A stretch of 40,794 nt of DNA from Nitratiruptor sp. (GCA_015494595.1 WGAX01000209.1:1-40794), one strand, 5' to 3'; shown: positions 19,497 through 29,743, counted from the first letter of the stretch. Notes: generated by a model not told the origin, from the letters alone. Program-made: numbers and translations.

Positions 19497-20668
19497 ATAC
19501 TCTCACCTAATATATAGTTGGCAACTCTTTCTGGATTAAGAATGCGTATATCTTCTGGAACTTTTTGTCCTGTACTAATAAATGAAAGAGGAATATTACT
19601 TTTGATAGGAAGATTTAACAAAATTCCGGGCTTATGGGTCTCATCAATTTTTGTAAAAAATATATCATTAATGGGAAAAAAGGTTCTATATCTATTAACA
19701 ATCTCTAACGCTTCCGAATTTTTATAGTTGCAGCTTATGACCAAAGTAATCTCCATAAAGTCACTTCCACTCCCTAAAATCTCCTTCATCTCCCCAAGTC
19801 GCCAGTAATCGTAATGGCTACGTCCCACTGTATCAATAAGCACTACATCTAAGCCGTTAAGATTTTGCAAAGTTTTCTTAAGATTTTTAGAATCTGTAAT
19901 GGCATAAAAAGGGATATTAAGAATATTGGAAAAGGATCGGGCTTGCTGAATAGCGCCTATTTTAAAGGTATCTATACTAATGACAGCAATTTTGAGTTTT
20001 TGATTAATAACCAGCTCTGAAGCAATTTTAAAAAGATTTGTAGTTTTGCCTACTCCTGTGGGACCGACAAAAGCAATCACTTTAAAAGAGCCCTTTTGAA
20101 TCTTTAAAGGTCCTTTAAATCTAATCTTTTTCTCTATTGCATTTACTAATGCCTCTTTAAAAAAGGAGGTATTAAGATCAAATTTATTGGCATCTATATC
20201 AAAACCGCAAGACTCCTTTACAAGTTGCTTGGCAATTTTGGGATCCACATCCTTTTTTAATAGAAGTTTTATTAAATCAAGAGCATCCCCTGTAAATTCT
20301 GTAAACTCCTTAGCGAAATCCAAAGGAGTCTGAATAGAGGTATGAGGAGGAAGCTCTGGTGTATTACCACTCTTTTCAAGAATAGCTTTTTTAAGAGGCT
20401 CGATCTTTTTATCAATCATCTCCTCAATTTTCTCTAAAAAGCGATCAATCTCTTCGCTTTTCTCCTCCTTTGCCAAAATATCTAAAAAACCCTCATCTGG
20501 ATCAGGTACTTGAATAAAGAGTGAATACTTCTTCTTTTTTAAAAATGGAAGAACTCCTGTCTCATTGACCTCATAACTTATAATTTTAACATCCTCACCA
20601 TACTCTTTTTTTGCTTGAATAATAAGCTCATCAAGGTCATTTCCCTCATACTTAATTATTTCCATCAA
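19493..20668 (-). CDS. flhF: SRP-type GTPase FlhF
   Basis: VIAFVGPTGVGKTTNLFKIASEL; VLIDTVGRS; TKIDET. Confidence 0.95.
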   Translation of the reverse strand: MMEIIKYEGNDLDELIIQAKKEYGEDVKIISYEVNETGVLPFLKKKKYSLFIQVPDPDEGFLDILAKEEKSEEIDRFLEKIEEMIDKKIEPLKKAILEKSGNTPELPPHTSIQTPLDFAKEFTEFTGDALDLIKLLLKKDVDPKIAKQLVKESCGFDIDANKFDLNTSFFKEALVNAIEKKIRFKGPLKIQKGSFKVIAFVGPTGVGKTTNLFKIASELVINQKLKIAVISIDTFKIGAIQQARSFSNILNIPFYAITDSKNLKKTLQNLNGLDVVLIDTVGRSHYDYWRLGEMKEILGSGSDFMEITLVISCNYKNSEALEIVNRYRTFFPINDIFFTKIDETHKPGILLNLPIKSNIPLSFISTGQKVPEDIRILNPERVANYILGESI

Positions 20669-22736
20669 ACTCTACCTTGGCAATTATATTCAATTTTGTT
20701 TTGGGCTCAATCTCATTATAAGAGAGTACCGCTACATTGGACAAATAGGGCTCTAGCAATTTATAAACATATCTTCGTACATTTGTGGAGGTTAGCAAGA
20801 CTGGCGTTCTTTGATGCACGATAAATTTTTCTAAATTACTATTAATTTGCACTATAAATTTTTGTAGCTTCACAGGATCTAAAGGAGGAAGATTACCGTT
20901 GTACTCTTTTATCTTCTCATACAGATACTCTTCACTCCTATTTCCCAGCGTCATTGCATACAGCACTCCATCTTTTACATACAAAGAGGTAATAAGCCGA
21001 GAAAGGGACTCCCTGACTAACTCCGTTAAAATATCTGTATCGGTGGTTTTATGCACATTATCTGATAACGACTCAATAATTGTCAATAAATCTTTTATAG
21101 GGATATGCTCTTTGAGAAGATTTTGCAAAACTCTATGCAAAATAGAGTAGCTTACCTGCTCAGGTACCAACTCTTTTACGATAGGATAGCGTTTTGCCAA
21201 AGCCTCTACAAGCTCTTTTGTCTCACTTCTGCCAAGAATCTCATAAGAGTGCGCCTTGATAACTTCAGAAAGATGCGTAATGATAACGGTAGGAATATCC
21301 ACTACCGTGTATCCTAATATCTTAGCCTGCTCCTTTTTACTCTCATCGATCCAGTAAGCTTTGAGACCAAATGTTGGCTCTGTCGTCTCTATACCATCAA
21401 TTTTCCCCTTGCTGCTTCCTGTATCAATTGCTAAAAATTTTCCTGGATAGACCTCTCCTCGCGCCACCTCTACCCCGCGAATCAATATGCGATACTCACC
21501 AGAGCCCAGCTCTAAATTATCTTTGATATGAATAAGAGGGATAATAATACCCAGATCCTTGCTCAACTGTTTTCGCAATGATTTAATACGCTTAATCGTC
21601 TCTCCTCCCTGTCCCTCATCTACTAAAGGGATCAGTCCATAGCCTATCTCAAAGGCGATTGTCTCAGGCTGCACAACAAAATCCTCTTCCTCCTCTTCAC
21701 TCTCTTGAAGGATCTCTTGTGCTTTTTGCTCCGCCTCTTTTGTCTCTTTACGATGCAGCTCTATTTGCATCATATATGCAGTCAACGCCAACAAAGAAGC
21801 TAAAATAGTAAAAGGCACAAAAGGCATCCCGGGTACTAATCCCATTACCAACAGCGCCCCTGCACTCATATAAAGTGCCTTAGGATACCCAGTAAGCTGT
21901 GCAAAGATCTCTTTTCCAAGATTCTCCTCAGAGACTGCTCTTGTAACCATCAAACCGGCAGCCGTGGAGGTGATAAGAGAGGGGATCTGGCTTACTAATC
22001 CATCACCAACCGTTAAAATTGTAAAATTTGCAGTAGCTGTAGCAAGATCCATATGGTGTTGTGCCATTCCTATTGCAATACCCCCTATAATATTGATAAG
22101 TGTAATAATAATTCCTGCTACAGCATCACCACGAATAAATTTGCTCGCTCCATCCATCGCTCCATAAAAATCTGCCTCTTTGGCAATCTCTTCTCTTCTT
22201 CTTCGTGCCTCCTCCTCATCAATCAATCCAGCACTTAAATCGGCATCAATCGCCATCTGCTTTCCAGGCATCGCATCAAGGGTAAACCGTGCTCCTACTT
22301 CACTAATACGCTCTGTTCCTTTGGTAATCACAATAAAATTTATCGTTACAAGTACTACAAAAACAATAATTCCTACAATATAGTTTCCCCCCACCACATA
22401 CTGTCCAAAACTCTCTATTAGCTTTCCTGCAGCATCTGGCCCTTCGTGACCATGTAAAAGGATTCTTCTAGTGGTTGCAACATTCAAAGAGAGTCTAAAA
22501 AGTGTAGCAATCAAAAGAAGGGAGGGAAAAGCAGAAATTTGCAAAGGATTAGTCACATATACAGAAGCCATTAACATTACCATAGAAAGGGTAATAGAGG
22601 TCGTTAAGAGAAGATCCAGCAAAAAAGGGGGTACTGGTAGTACCATTGAGCCAAGTATTGCCAATATTAAAACGACAACAATGGCATCCGAATGCTTATT
22701 AATCTTTGTAAAAACGAGCTCTAACGCCTTACTCAT
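20652..22736 (-). CDS. flhA: Flagellar export protein FlhA
   Basis: FHIPEP-family TM region (PSLLLIATLFRLSLNVATTRRIL, GDAVAGIIITLINIIGG) and cytoplasmic domain. Confidence 0.97.
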   Translation of the reverse strand: MSKALELVFTKINKHSDAIVVVLILAILGSMVLPVPPFLLDLLLTTSITLSMVMLMASVYVTNPLQISAFPSLLLIATLFRLSLNVATTRRILLHGHEGPDAAGKLIESFGQYVVGGNYIVGIIVFVVLVTINFIVITKGTERISEVGARFTLDAMPGKQMAIDADLSAGLIDEEEARRRREEIAKEADFYGAMDGASKFIRGDAVAGIIITLINIIGGIAIGMAQHHMDLATATANFTILTVGDGLVSQIPSLITSTAAGLMVTRAVSEENLGKEIFAQLTGYPKALYMSAGALLVMGLVPGMPFVPFTILASLLALTAYMMQIELHRKETKEAEQKAQEILQESEEEEEDFVVQPETIAFEIGYGLIPLVDEGQGGETIKRIKSLRKQLSKDLGIIIPLIHIKDNLELGSGEYRILIRGVEVARGEVYPGKFLAIDTGSSKGKIDGIETTEPTFGLKAYWIDESKKEQAKILGYTVVDIPTVIITHLSEVIKAHSYEILGRSETKELVEALAKRYPIVKELVPEQVSYSILHRVLQNLLKEHIPIKDLLTIIESLSDNVHKTTDTDILTELVRESLSRLITSLYVKDGVLYAMTLGNRSEEYLYEKIKEYNGNLPPLDPVKLQKFIVQINSNLEKFIVHQRTPVLLTSTNVRRYVYKLLEPYLSNVAVLSYNEIEPKTKLNIIAKVEFDGNN

Positions 22737-23014
22737 CGACTCTGCTTTTCATACTCTTTAACAGCCTTTTGGATATACTCTTTGAGCCCTAGCTGATCAC
22801 TTTGCGTAATCGTTTTTGCTAATTGCATATCTACCAAATCGAGATAGAGCCTTGAGGCAAAAGAGTTACTCATTAAAGGGGCGGTAGGTAAACTTTTGCG
22901 CACCTCTTTTAAAAAAAGATGTACAAACTCCTCCTCCACCGCTTCACTTGCTCTATTTAAAGTTTTAATTTGTGAAAGTTGGGCAAGATCCCAATAGCTC
23001 TGTATCTGCATCAC
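22733..23014 (-). CDS. flgJ: Rod-binding FlgJ N-terminal domain protein (no muramidase domain)
   Basis: 93 aa: EAVEEEFVHLFLKEVRKSLPTAPLMSNSFASRLYLDLVDMQLAKTI; directly downstream of flgI. Confidence 0.8.
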   Translation of the reverse strand: MMQIQSYWDLAQLSQIKTLNRASEAVEEEFVHLFLKEVRKSLPTAPLMSNSFASRLYLDLVDMQLAKTITQSDQLGLKEYIQKAVKEYEKQSR

Positions 23015-23019
23015 TCTTC

Positions 23020-24144
23020 CTACATTATGATTATTTTTGCGTGCAACTTCCCAGCTTTTTTGATCGCTTCAATAATAGCGATCAAATCTCTTGGCGATAC
23101 ACCCAAATCATTAAGAGCTTTTACAAGATCTCTTAAAGAGGGTGAGTTTATGGGAAAAATTCTACCATTTTCCTCTTCTACCGTTGTAGTAACTTTTTGC
23201 GTCTTTACTGTCTTTCCACCGCTAAGAGGATTTGGTTGGGAGACTTGAGGCTTCTTTTGGACAGTCACATAAATATTGCCATGGGAGATATATACAGGGG
23301 TGTCAATTTTTATATCACCACTCATAACAACAGTCCCTGTACGCTCATAAATCACAATCTTAGGCTCATTTACAGTTTTAACAGGAAGATTAAGAATAGA
23401 AGAGATAAATTTCACTTTATCTGGCATTGTGGTAGCAGGGAAAAAAACCTTAATGCTCGATGCATCTTCAGCATAGGCTAGCGTATCTTTAAAATGGTTA
23501 TTGATGGTATCTACTATATTTTTGGCCAGCTCAAAGCTTGGATGTTTGAGGGTAAGTGTGACAAACTTTTGTGCATCAAAACTGTAAGGAAGGTCTCGCT
23601 CTATAATTGCCCCATTGGGGATAATGCCCGTGGTAGTAAAGTTTTTGCTAACTTTGCCTCCCCTATTGGATTCTGTATAGCCTCCTCCTGTGGAGACTGG
23701 ACCTTGAGCAAAAGCATATATCTTTTTATCGGGACCAAAAAGGGGAGTGCGAATTAAAACACCATTGCCTATATCTTTTGCATCCCCCATCGAAGAGACT
23801 GTCACATCTACCACCATCCCACTCTTTGCAAAAGGGGGGAGTTTTGCTGTTACTATAACTGCTGCTGCATTTTTAGTCTTTACATCCTTTGGATTGATAT
23901 GGATCCCCATCTTTTTGAGCATATTAGCAATACTTAAAAGGGTAAATTTCGTTGTGGTACCATCTCCACTCCCCTGCAATCCAACCACAATACCATAACC
24001 TGTAAGGTAGTTCTCTCTAACGCCTAAAACATTAACCTCATCACCAATCTTTACTTCAACCGCTATAAGATCGAGAAAAAATATCGCTAGAAGGAGAAAT
24101 ATACGAAGCAAGAGACTACCCCTCTTTATGCACTCTATTTGCAT
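23020..24144 (-). CDS. flgI: Flagellar P-ring protein FlgI
   Basis: VRENYLTGYGIVVGLQGSGDGTTTKFTLLSIANMLKKMG. Confidence 0.97.
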   Translation of the reverse strand: MQIECIKRGSLLLRIFLLLAIFFLDLIAVEVKIGDEVNVLGVRENYLTGYGIVVGLQGSGDGTTTKFTLLSIANMLKKMGIHINPKDVKTKNAAAVIVTAKLPPFAKSGMVVDVTVSSMGDAKDIGNGVLIRTPLFGPDKKIYAFAQGPVSTGGGYTESNRGGKVSKNFTTTGIIPNGAIIERDLPYSFDAQKFVTLTLKHPSFELAKNIVDTINNHFKDTLAYAEDASSIKVFFPATTMPDKVKFISSILNLPVKTVNEPKIVIYERTGTVVMSGDIKIDTPVYISHGNIYVTVQKKPQVSQPNPLSGGKTVKTQKVTTTVEEENGRIFPINSPSLRDLVKALNDLGVSPRDLIAIIEAIKKAGKLHAKIIIM

Positions 24145-24169
24145 TGAATTCTTTTATATTATATTATAA

Positions 24170-24850
24170 CTAAAAAGGCCAGATTTTCATAATGAAGTTA
24201 GCAAGCCAACCTGGTTTTTGGGTAGTATTTAAAAAGCCCTTTCCATTATACTCTACATACATATCAGAAATTTTGGAAGAGTCTATAGTATTATCTGGAG
24301 TAATATCTTGAGGATGAATAATACCAGAGATTTTGAGATATTGGGTATCGTTATTGATTTTGAGATACTTTGCTCCCACTATAAAAAGATTGCCATTTGG
24401 ATAGACCTTAATCACCCTTGCACTAATTTTTGCCAATAGCCTTGCACTCCTATTGGTCCCCCCTTTGCCCTGAAAAGCATTAGTACTTTGTTGATTAAAT
24501 CCCACAAGTGTCTCCCTTTTTGCTACCTTTTTATCCATAACTGTAGGAGCTGGGACAGCAAGATTGAGTTTATTAGTACGCTGTGCTTTGGTATTTGTAG
24601 AGCCTGTACCTCGTAAATTTTCATTAATAAGAATTGTTACTATATCTCCTACATTATATGCCTTTGCATCGCTAACCAAGTTATCATAACCCGTATACAA
24701 AGAGCCTGGTGCTTGATATTTTGGCTTTGGCATAAGTCTTTGTTTAGGGGTAAATTTTGGTGGAGTTGTGGAGACAAGCTCTTTTTGAGCACATCCGGTT
24801 GCAAATATCAGTATACAAACTGCACAACACCATTTGAGACAACTCTGCAT
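24170..24850 (-). CDS. flgH: Flagellar L-ring lipoprotein FlgH
   Basis: Lipobox FATGC; YNVGDIVTILINENLRGTGSTNTKAQRTN; GNLFIVGAKYLKINND. Confidence 0.95.
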   Translation of the reverse strand: MQSCLKWCCAVCILIFATGCAQKELVSTTPPKFTPKQRLMPKPKYQAPGSLYTGYDNLVSDAKAYNVGDIVTILINENLRGTGSTNTKAQRTNKLNLAVPAPTVMDKKVAKRETLVGFNQQSTNAFQGKGGTNRSARLLAKISARVIKVYPNGNLFIVGAKYLKINNDTQYLKISGIIHPQDITPDNTIDSSKISDMYVEYNGKGFLNTTQKPGWLANFIMKIWPF

Positions 24851-25752
24851 CGAAGTACCTTATTTGAAGATATGTTTTTGACTCGTATTATATCACCTAC
24901 TCTTCCATTTTGCAGAGCCAAACCTAAAAGCTCAATAGTAATAGCACCCCTTTTATAAACAATTTTGACACTCTTTCTTCTTTTTACTTCATAATTTGGC
25001 TCTACCATATAGCGCTTAATTACTTGATTGATCTTAATTGCCCGTTTTGCTACTGCACCAACGACTTGCAAAGGAGTAAGATACTCTTGAGCCGAATTTC
25101 TTAAACGAACTCTCTTTTTTGCAATAGCCTGGGGCTCAATGATCTCTCCCTTTGCAATATCCCTTTTTGCCACGGCTGCATCAATAAAACGCTGTAAAAA
25201 AAGAGTAGCCCTAAGACTCTTTACTCTTTTTTTACCATCAAAAATTGTAACTTTTAGATAGAGATGATAAAAACTCTCAGAGGTTGGCACTATATGCAAG
25301 TGATAACTGCCGCTTTGCAAAGGCATACTCTTAAAAGAGAGAGCAACTTTCTCTATAGCTACATCTTTATATCTTCTCTTCACAAACTGCTCTATAGCCT
25401 TTAAAAGCATTGCTCTAGTAATCTCGCTGGCTCTGCTCTCTATTTTCACCAAAGAGCCAACTATGCTAACCTTTTGTATATCAATTAGATTATTTTTGAG
25501 AATCTTCTCTATCTCTGCCTTGTTAATAACCCCATCACTTCGAGACTCTGCATCAATTGGCAAAGAGGAGAGAAATGCAGCAATATGAGAATTGGAATCT
25601 TCAATCTTGGCAATATCTGACAACAGGAGTTTAGGCTTATTGATAACACTCTCTTGTAAAATAATCCTACTTTGCGCTATCAAAGTGGCAGCTAAAAAAG
25701 CTACAAAGAGTAGCTTAAGACTTAAGGTTTGCAACAGTTCGCAGCATCTCAT
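24808..25752 (-). CDS. flgA: Flagellar P-ring chaperone FlgA
   Basis: C-terminal SAF domain (AAVAKRDIAKGEIIEPQAIAKKRVRLR; GRVGDIIRVKNISSNKVLRCRVVSNGVV); start codon uncertain. Confidence 0.85.
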   Translation of the reverse strand: MRCCELLQTLSLKLLFVAFLAATLIAQSRIILQESVINKPKLLLSDIAKIEDSNSHIAAFLSSLPIDAESRSDGVINKAEIEKILKNNLIDIQKVSIVGSLVKIESRASEITRAMLLKAIEQFVKRRYKDVAIEKVALSFKSMPLQSGSYHLHIVPTSESFYHLYLKVTIFDGKKRVKSLRATLFLQRFIDAAVAKRDIAKGEIIEPQAIAKKRVRLRNSAQEYLTPLQVVGAVAKRAIKINQVIKRYMVEPNYEVKRRKSVKIVYKRGAITIELLGLALQNGRVGDIIRVKNISSNKVLRCRVVSNGVVQFVY

Positions 25753-26515
25753 CTGATGTGGTTACACCTTTGGAGTTCATCTCATAGGCTCTTTGAGCAA
25801 TAATAAGATTTACCATCTCCTCTACAATATTGACATTGGAGCTCTCTAAAAAGCCTTGAGCAAGCTTGCCAAACCCATCTGTATTGGGATCGCCCTCTAT
25901 CGCCTCTGATGAGGCCTCTGTAGCAATAAAAAGATTTTGCCCAATCGCTTTGAGTCCCGCAGGATTAACAAAACGATAAAGCTTTATATCCCCAAGCTCC
26001 TCAACCGTTTGCGTCCCCCCTTCATTTCTCACAGCATTGACCTTTCCATTAGGACTAATAGAGATACTTACCAATGTCTCTGGTGAATTTACCTGAATAT
26101 TTGGCAAAAGCTTATACCCTTCTGTTGTTACAATATAGCCTTCATTATCAATCTGAAAATTCCCAGCCCTTGTGTAGGCCTCTCCTCCTCCTGGCAGCTC
26201 AATTTTAAAAAATCCTCTCCCCTCAATTGCAATATCCAGATCTCTTTGAGTATGCTTAAGACTTCCTTGAGAAAAAATTTTGCTCACATCAGATACCTTC
26301 ACACCCAAACCTATCTGAATACCCGAAGGAACCCTATTCCCATCTGCACTTACAACACCGGGATCTTTAATATTTTGATAAATCAGATCTTCAAAATTTG
26401 CTCTACTCTGCTTAAATCCCACTGTATTGACATTGGCAATATTATTAGAGACCACATCCAAATTTGTCTGCTGCGCTGCCATCCCAGAAGCCGCAGTCCA
26501 TAGTGCTCGAATCAT
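25715..26515 (-). CDS. flgG: Distal rod protein FlgG
   Basis: MIRALWTAASGMAAQQTNLDVVSNNIANVNTVGFKQSRANFEDLIYQ. Confidence 0.97.
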   Translation of the reverse strand: MIRALWTAASGMAAQQTNLDVVSNNIANVNTVGFKQSRANFEDLIYQNIKDPGVVSADGNRVPSGIQIGLGVKVSDVSKIFSQGSLKHTQRDLDIAIEGRGFFKIELPGGGEAYTRAGNFQIDNEGYIVTTEGYKLLPNIQVNSPETLVSISISPNGKVNAVRNEGGTQTVEELGDIKLYRFVNPAGLKAIGQNLFIATEASSEAIEGDPNTDGFGKLAQGFLESSNVNIVEEMVNLIIAQRAYEMNSKGVTTSDEMLRTVANLKS

Positions 26516-26526
26516 CTTCTCTCCTT

Positions 26527-27243
26527 TTAGGCTTTACCTATCTCATTAGTTTTTTGATTGAGTTGATCAAGATTTTTTATAATATTGCTATACATCTCAA
26601 ATCGGCGCTGCGCTATAATAAGCTCGCTCATCTGTAACATCGGATTCACATTGCTACCTTCCAAAAAGCCTTGATGAATTGTAAAAGAAGCCTTTGTCTC
26701 TTTGCCATCTGATTTATAGTAGGTACTGCCTAAAGGAGTAACTTTACTATAATTTTTGATCTGCAATTTTGCTACCTCTTCTCCCTGCTGATATATCACC
26801 CCCTCTTTTGTAACATTTATGGAGTTTTTTGGATCAATCTCTATAGGCTGATTTTGCTCATCCAACACAAAATTGCCTCTACTATCTACTAAAATCCCCT
26901 CTTGATTAAGATGAAAATGGCCATTACGCGTTAGGACTCTCTCTTTGCCTTTTTGTACCACAAAAAAGCCATCTCCCTCAATTGCAAAATCCAAAGGATT
27001 GTGAGTTGCGTGCAAAGCTCCTTGGGTTACATCTACTAAACTCTCCTTAAAGCGGGGAAATACAAAGAGATGGTTGGCATCACCACCATTTTCATCAAGT
27101 CTTTGGCTCATCTCCTTAATAAGGAGCTTTTTAAAGCCATCTGTATTCACATTAGCAATATTTTGCGTGGCACTATCAAGCTGCTCCATCGCTCTTGAGC
27201 CGCCACTTGCCAAGATATAGATCGATTGCATATCTACTGCCAT
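26527..27243 (-). CDS. flgF: Proximal rod protein FlgF
   Basis: FlgF/FlgG family; TQNIANVNTDGFKKLLIKEM; FLEGSNVNPMLQMSELIIAQRRFEMYS. Confidence 0.88.
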   Translation of the reverse strand: MAVDMQSIYILASGGSRAMEQLDSATQNIANVNTDGFKKLLIKEMSQRLDENGGDANHLFVFPRFKESLVDVTQGALHATHNPLDFAIEGDGFFVVQKGKERVLTRNGHFHLNQEGILVDSRGNFVLDEQNQPIEIDPKNSINVTKEGVIYQQGEEVAKLQIKNYSKVTPLGSTYYKSDGKETKASFTIHQGFLEGSNVNPMLQMSELIIAQRRFEMYSNIIKNLDQLNQKTNEIGKA

Positions 27244-27249
27244 AGCCCT

Positions 27250-27645
27250 TTACCTCTCCAAAACTTTTAATCTATCTTCAGGTTTAATTATCTGCGTAAT
27301 CTTAATCCCAAAGCTATTTTTTACAGTATACAACTCCCCTTTGGCTATTACTCTACCATTAACCTTGAGATCAATTGGCTCATTTACATATCGATCCAGC
27401 TCAATCACACTATTGGGATTGAGTTTTAGCACATCCTCTATAGCCATCTGGGTTGAGCCAATCTCTACTGTCACCTCCAAAGGAATATCAAGCAGTAAAG
27501 AGAGTTTTGTATCTTCACTCCCTCTTTTTTGGTGTAAAGTATCTGATTCAGAGAGCAAACTCTGCTTCTCTTCTTCTCTACTCTCTTGCTCAAACTGCTG
27601 CGCCATTATCTCATCTGGACTCAACTCTTTATTCTCTTCGCTCAT
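27250..27645 (-). CDS. fliN: Flagellar C-ring protein FliN
   Basis: SpoA domain LLLDIPLEVTVEIGSTQMAIEDVLKLNPNSVIELDRYVNEPIDLKVNGRVIAKGELYTVKNSFGIKI. Confidence 0.93.
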   Translation of the reverse strand: MSEENKELSPDEIMAQQFEQESREEEKQSLLSESDTLHQKRGSEDTKLSLLLDIPLEVTVEIGSTQMAIEDVLKLNPNSVIELDRYVNEPIDLKVNGRVIAKGELYTVKNSFGIKITQIIKPEDRLKVLER

Positions 27646-28606
27646 TCTCCTCTTCCTTGCTTACCTCCTCTTGTAAAAGAGCAGCATATTTATCTTTAAC
27701 TTTTCCCAACCTGCAGACAAACTTCTCTTTATCGCCGACTCTGAGTTTAACAGGATCCTCTTTGCCTTTATCCAATATCAGCTCTGTCCCTACTTCCCAT
27801 CCAAGAATCTCTCGCAAAGCATACTCTTTTTTGATCAGCTCCAATGTAACCTCCACTTCCGTCTGCAAAAGAAGAGAGTGGAGCTTCTTTTTCCATCTAT
27901 CATCCACCTCTCCTGCAAACTCTGTGTAGATGACATCTTTAATGGGTAAAAACATTCCTTGAGGGTAGCAAAAATATATGGGAGCCTCATACCCGTCAAT
28001 ATCGACAACACACTCTGCAATAATCACCTTCTCGTTACCCGTCGTAATTTTGGCAAGTGCGGGATTGAGCTCAGTACTTCTCTTTTCCACCTCAACGGGA
28101 TGAACATTTTGAAAAGTCTCTTCGAGTGTTTGAAGAGCCAAATCGATAAAATCTTTAATGATATATGTCTCTAACTTTGTAAACTCTCTTCCCTCCACTT
28201 TAAAAGGTTTAGCCGGCCCCCCAAACATCACACTAATAATTGTAAATACGAGTCGAGAATCCACAACCAGCAAGGCAGTATCTTTAAGAGGACGCATTGT
28301 AAAGGTGGTATAGCTTGAAGGCATTGGAATCTTAAACATAAAGGAGTTAAAACGGGTAATATAGATGCTCTCTTTTGATACCATATTAATTTTTGGCATC
28401 ACTTTTCTAATATTATCGCGAAAATTTTTTACCCATCGCTCATAAATAAGATCAAGGCCAGGTAGACCACCCTTTTTGATACTCTCTAATTCACTAAAAT
28501 CAAAAGGCTTGATGTCTGCTTCTTCTTGCGGCTCCTCTACACTTTCACCACCTCCCCCAAGAAGTGCATCAATCTCTTCTTGCGAAAGAAACTCTTGCTC
28601 AGACAT
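27629..28606 (-). CDS. fliM: Flagellar C-ring protein FliM
   Basis: N-terminal FLSQEEIDALLGGG CheY-binding motif; FliM middle and SpoA domains. Confidence 0.97.
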   Translation of the reverse strand: MSEQEFLSQEEIDALLGGGGESVEEPQEEADIKPFDFSELESIKKGGLPGLDLIYERWVKNFRDNIRKVMPKINMVSKESIYITRFNSFMFKIPMPSSYTTFTMRPLKDTALLVVDSRLVFTIISVMFGGPAKPFKVEGREFTKLETYIIKDFIDLALQTLEETFQNVHPVEVEKRSTELNPALAKITTGNEKVIIAECVVDIDGYEAPIYFCYPQGMFLPIKDVIYTEFAGEVDDRWKKKLHSLLLQTEVEVTLELIKKEYALREILGWEVGTELILDKGKEDPVKLRVGDKEKFVCRLGKVKDKYAALLQEEVSKEEENERRE

Positions 28607-28637
28607 CTTTCCCTTTCTGCTTTATTCCCTGCTACCC

Positions 28638-28666
28638 ATTATAGTAGAAAAGTAGCGACTTTGCAA
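28638..28666 (-). promoter_or_regulatory. Candidate sigma-70-type promoter for fliM onward: TTGCAA-N17-TATAAT
   Basis: Minus strand TTGCAA (28666-28661), 17-nt spacer, TATAAT (28643-28638) in the fliG-fliM gap. Confidence 0.5.
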
Positions 28667-28675
28667 CGGCGCACA

Positions 28676-29698
28676 CTATAAATACTCCTCTCCATTGCCA
28701 AACTCTATAACCCCTTTATTAATAAGATTTTTAATCTCATCAATTACCTTTTTCTGTGCCTTTTCCACATCGCTCTTCTTAATAGGTCCTAAAACCTCCA
28801 TATCTTCCAAAAACATCTCAGCAGCCCGTTTTGACATATTGGAGAGAAATTTATTCAAAATATCCTCATCAGCCCCTTTAAGAGCAATCATCAAATCATT
28901 TTTATCCACATTTTTCAAAATTTCAATAATTGCCCTATTATCAAGTTTTAAAATATCTTCAAATTTAAACATCCTCTCTTCAATATTATCGGCTAATACC
29001 TCATCATCTTTACGCACATCTTCAAGAAGCTCTACTTGTAAATCTTTTGGCAAGGCATTGACAATCTCTGCTGCAATATCGATTCCACTTAAGCTCTCCT
29101 CTTTGCCAGCACCAATAGTAAGTAACTCCTCCTCAAGCGTATTTGCTACTATTTTGAGCGTTTGTGAAGAGATCTTCTCAATAGAGGCAATACGCTTAAT
29201 AACCTCCTCTTGAACATTTGTTACGCCTACCCGTTTAGGGATATACTGCAAAATCTCCGCTGCTTTCATAGGCTTTAATTGCGACAAAATAAGTGCAATA
29301 ACTTGAGGATGCTCATCTTTTATAAGGTTAGCCACCATCTTAGCATCAAGCTTCTCAAGCTCTTTAAATATCGCTTTTCCCTCCTCCTCATCAAAAGTTT
29401 GATTGAGCAGTTTCTCCAACATCTCAGGAGGCAGTGCGTTTTTGAGAATCTTTTTAAGATGATCCGGAGCAATTTTTAAAGGCGAGACAGCTTTAAGATA
29501 CTCATAGGCCTCATCAAAAACATGTTGCATAGTCTCTTTAGAAGGGGTATCCAAACTTAAAATGGTCTTGATAAGCTTCTCGATCTCATGCTCTTTCAAC
29601 TTTTTAAAAACATTGACAGTAATACCTTCTGGCAAAGAGGATATAAGGATTGCTGCTTTTTGCGCACCACTTATAGCTTTGGGATCGTCTAGCGCCAA
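28676..29698 (-). CDS. fliG: Flagellar switch protein FliG
   Basis: TTG start with upstream AGGGAG; LIKDEHPQVIALILSQLKPMKAAEIL; FliG C-domain. Confidence 0.97.
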   Translation of the reverse strand: MALDDPKAISGAQKAAILISSLPEGITVNVFKKLKEHEIEKLIKTILSLDTPSKETMQHVFDEAYEYLKAVSPLKIAPDHLKKILKNALPPEMLEKLLNQTFDEEEGKAIFKELEKLDAKMVANLIKDEHPQVIALILSQLKPMKAAEILQYIPKRVGVTNVQEEVIKRIASIEKISSQTLKIVANTLEEELLTIGAGKEESLSGIDIAAEIVNALPKDLQVELLEDVRKDDEVLADNIEERMFKFEDILKLDNRAIIEILKNVDKNDLMIALKGADEDILNKFLSNMSKRAAEMFLEDMEVLGPIKKSDVEKAQKKVIDEIKNLINKGVIEFGNGEEYL

Positions 29699-29743
29699 AC
29701 TCTTCTCCCTTTATACATTTTTTATATTGTAGTACTTTTTGTG

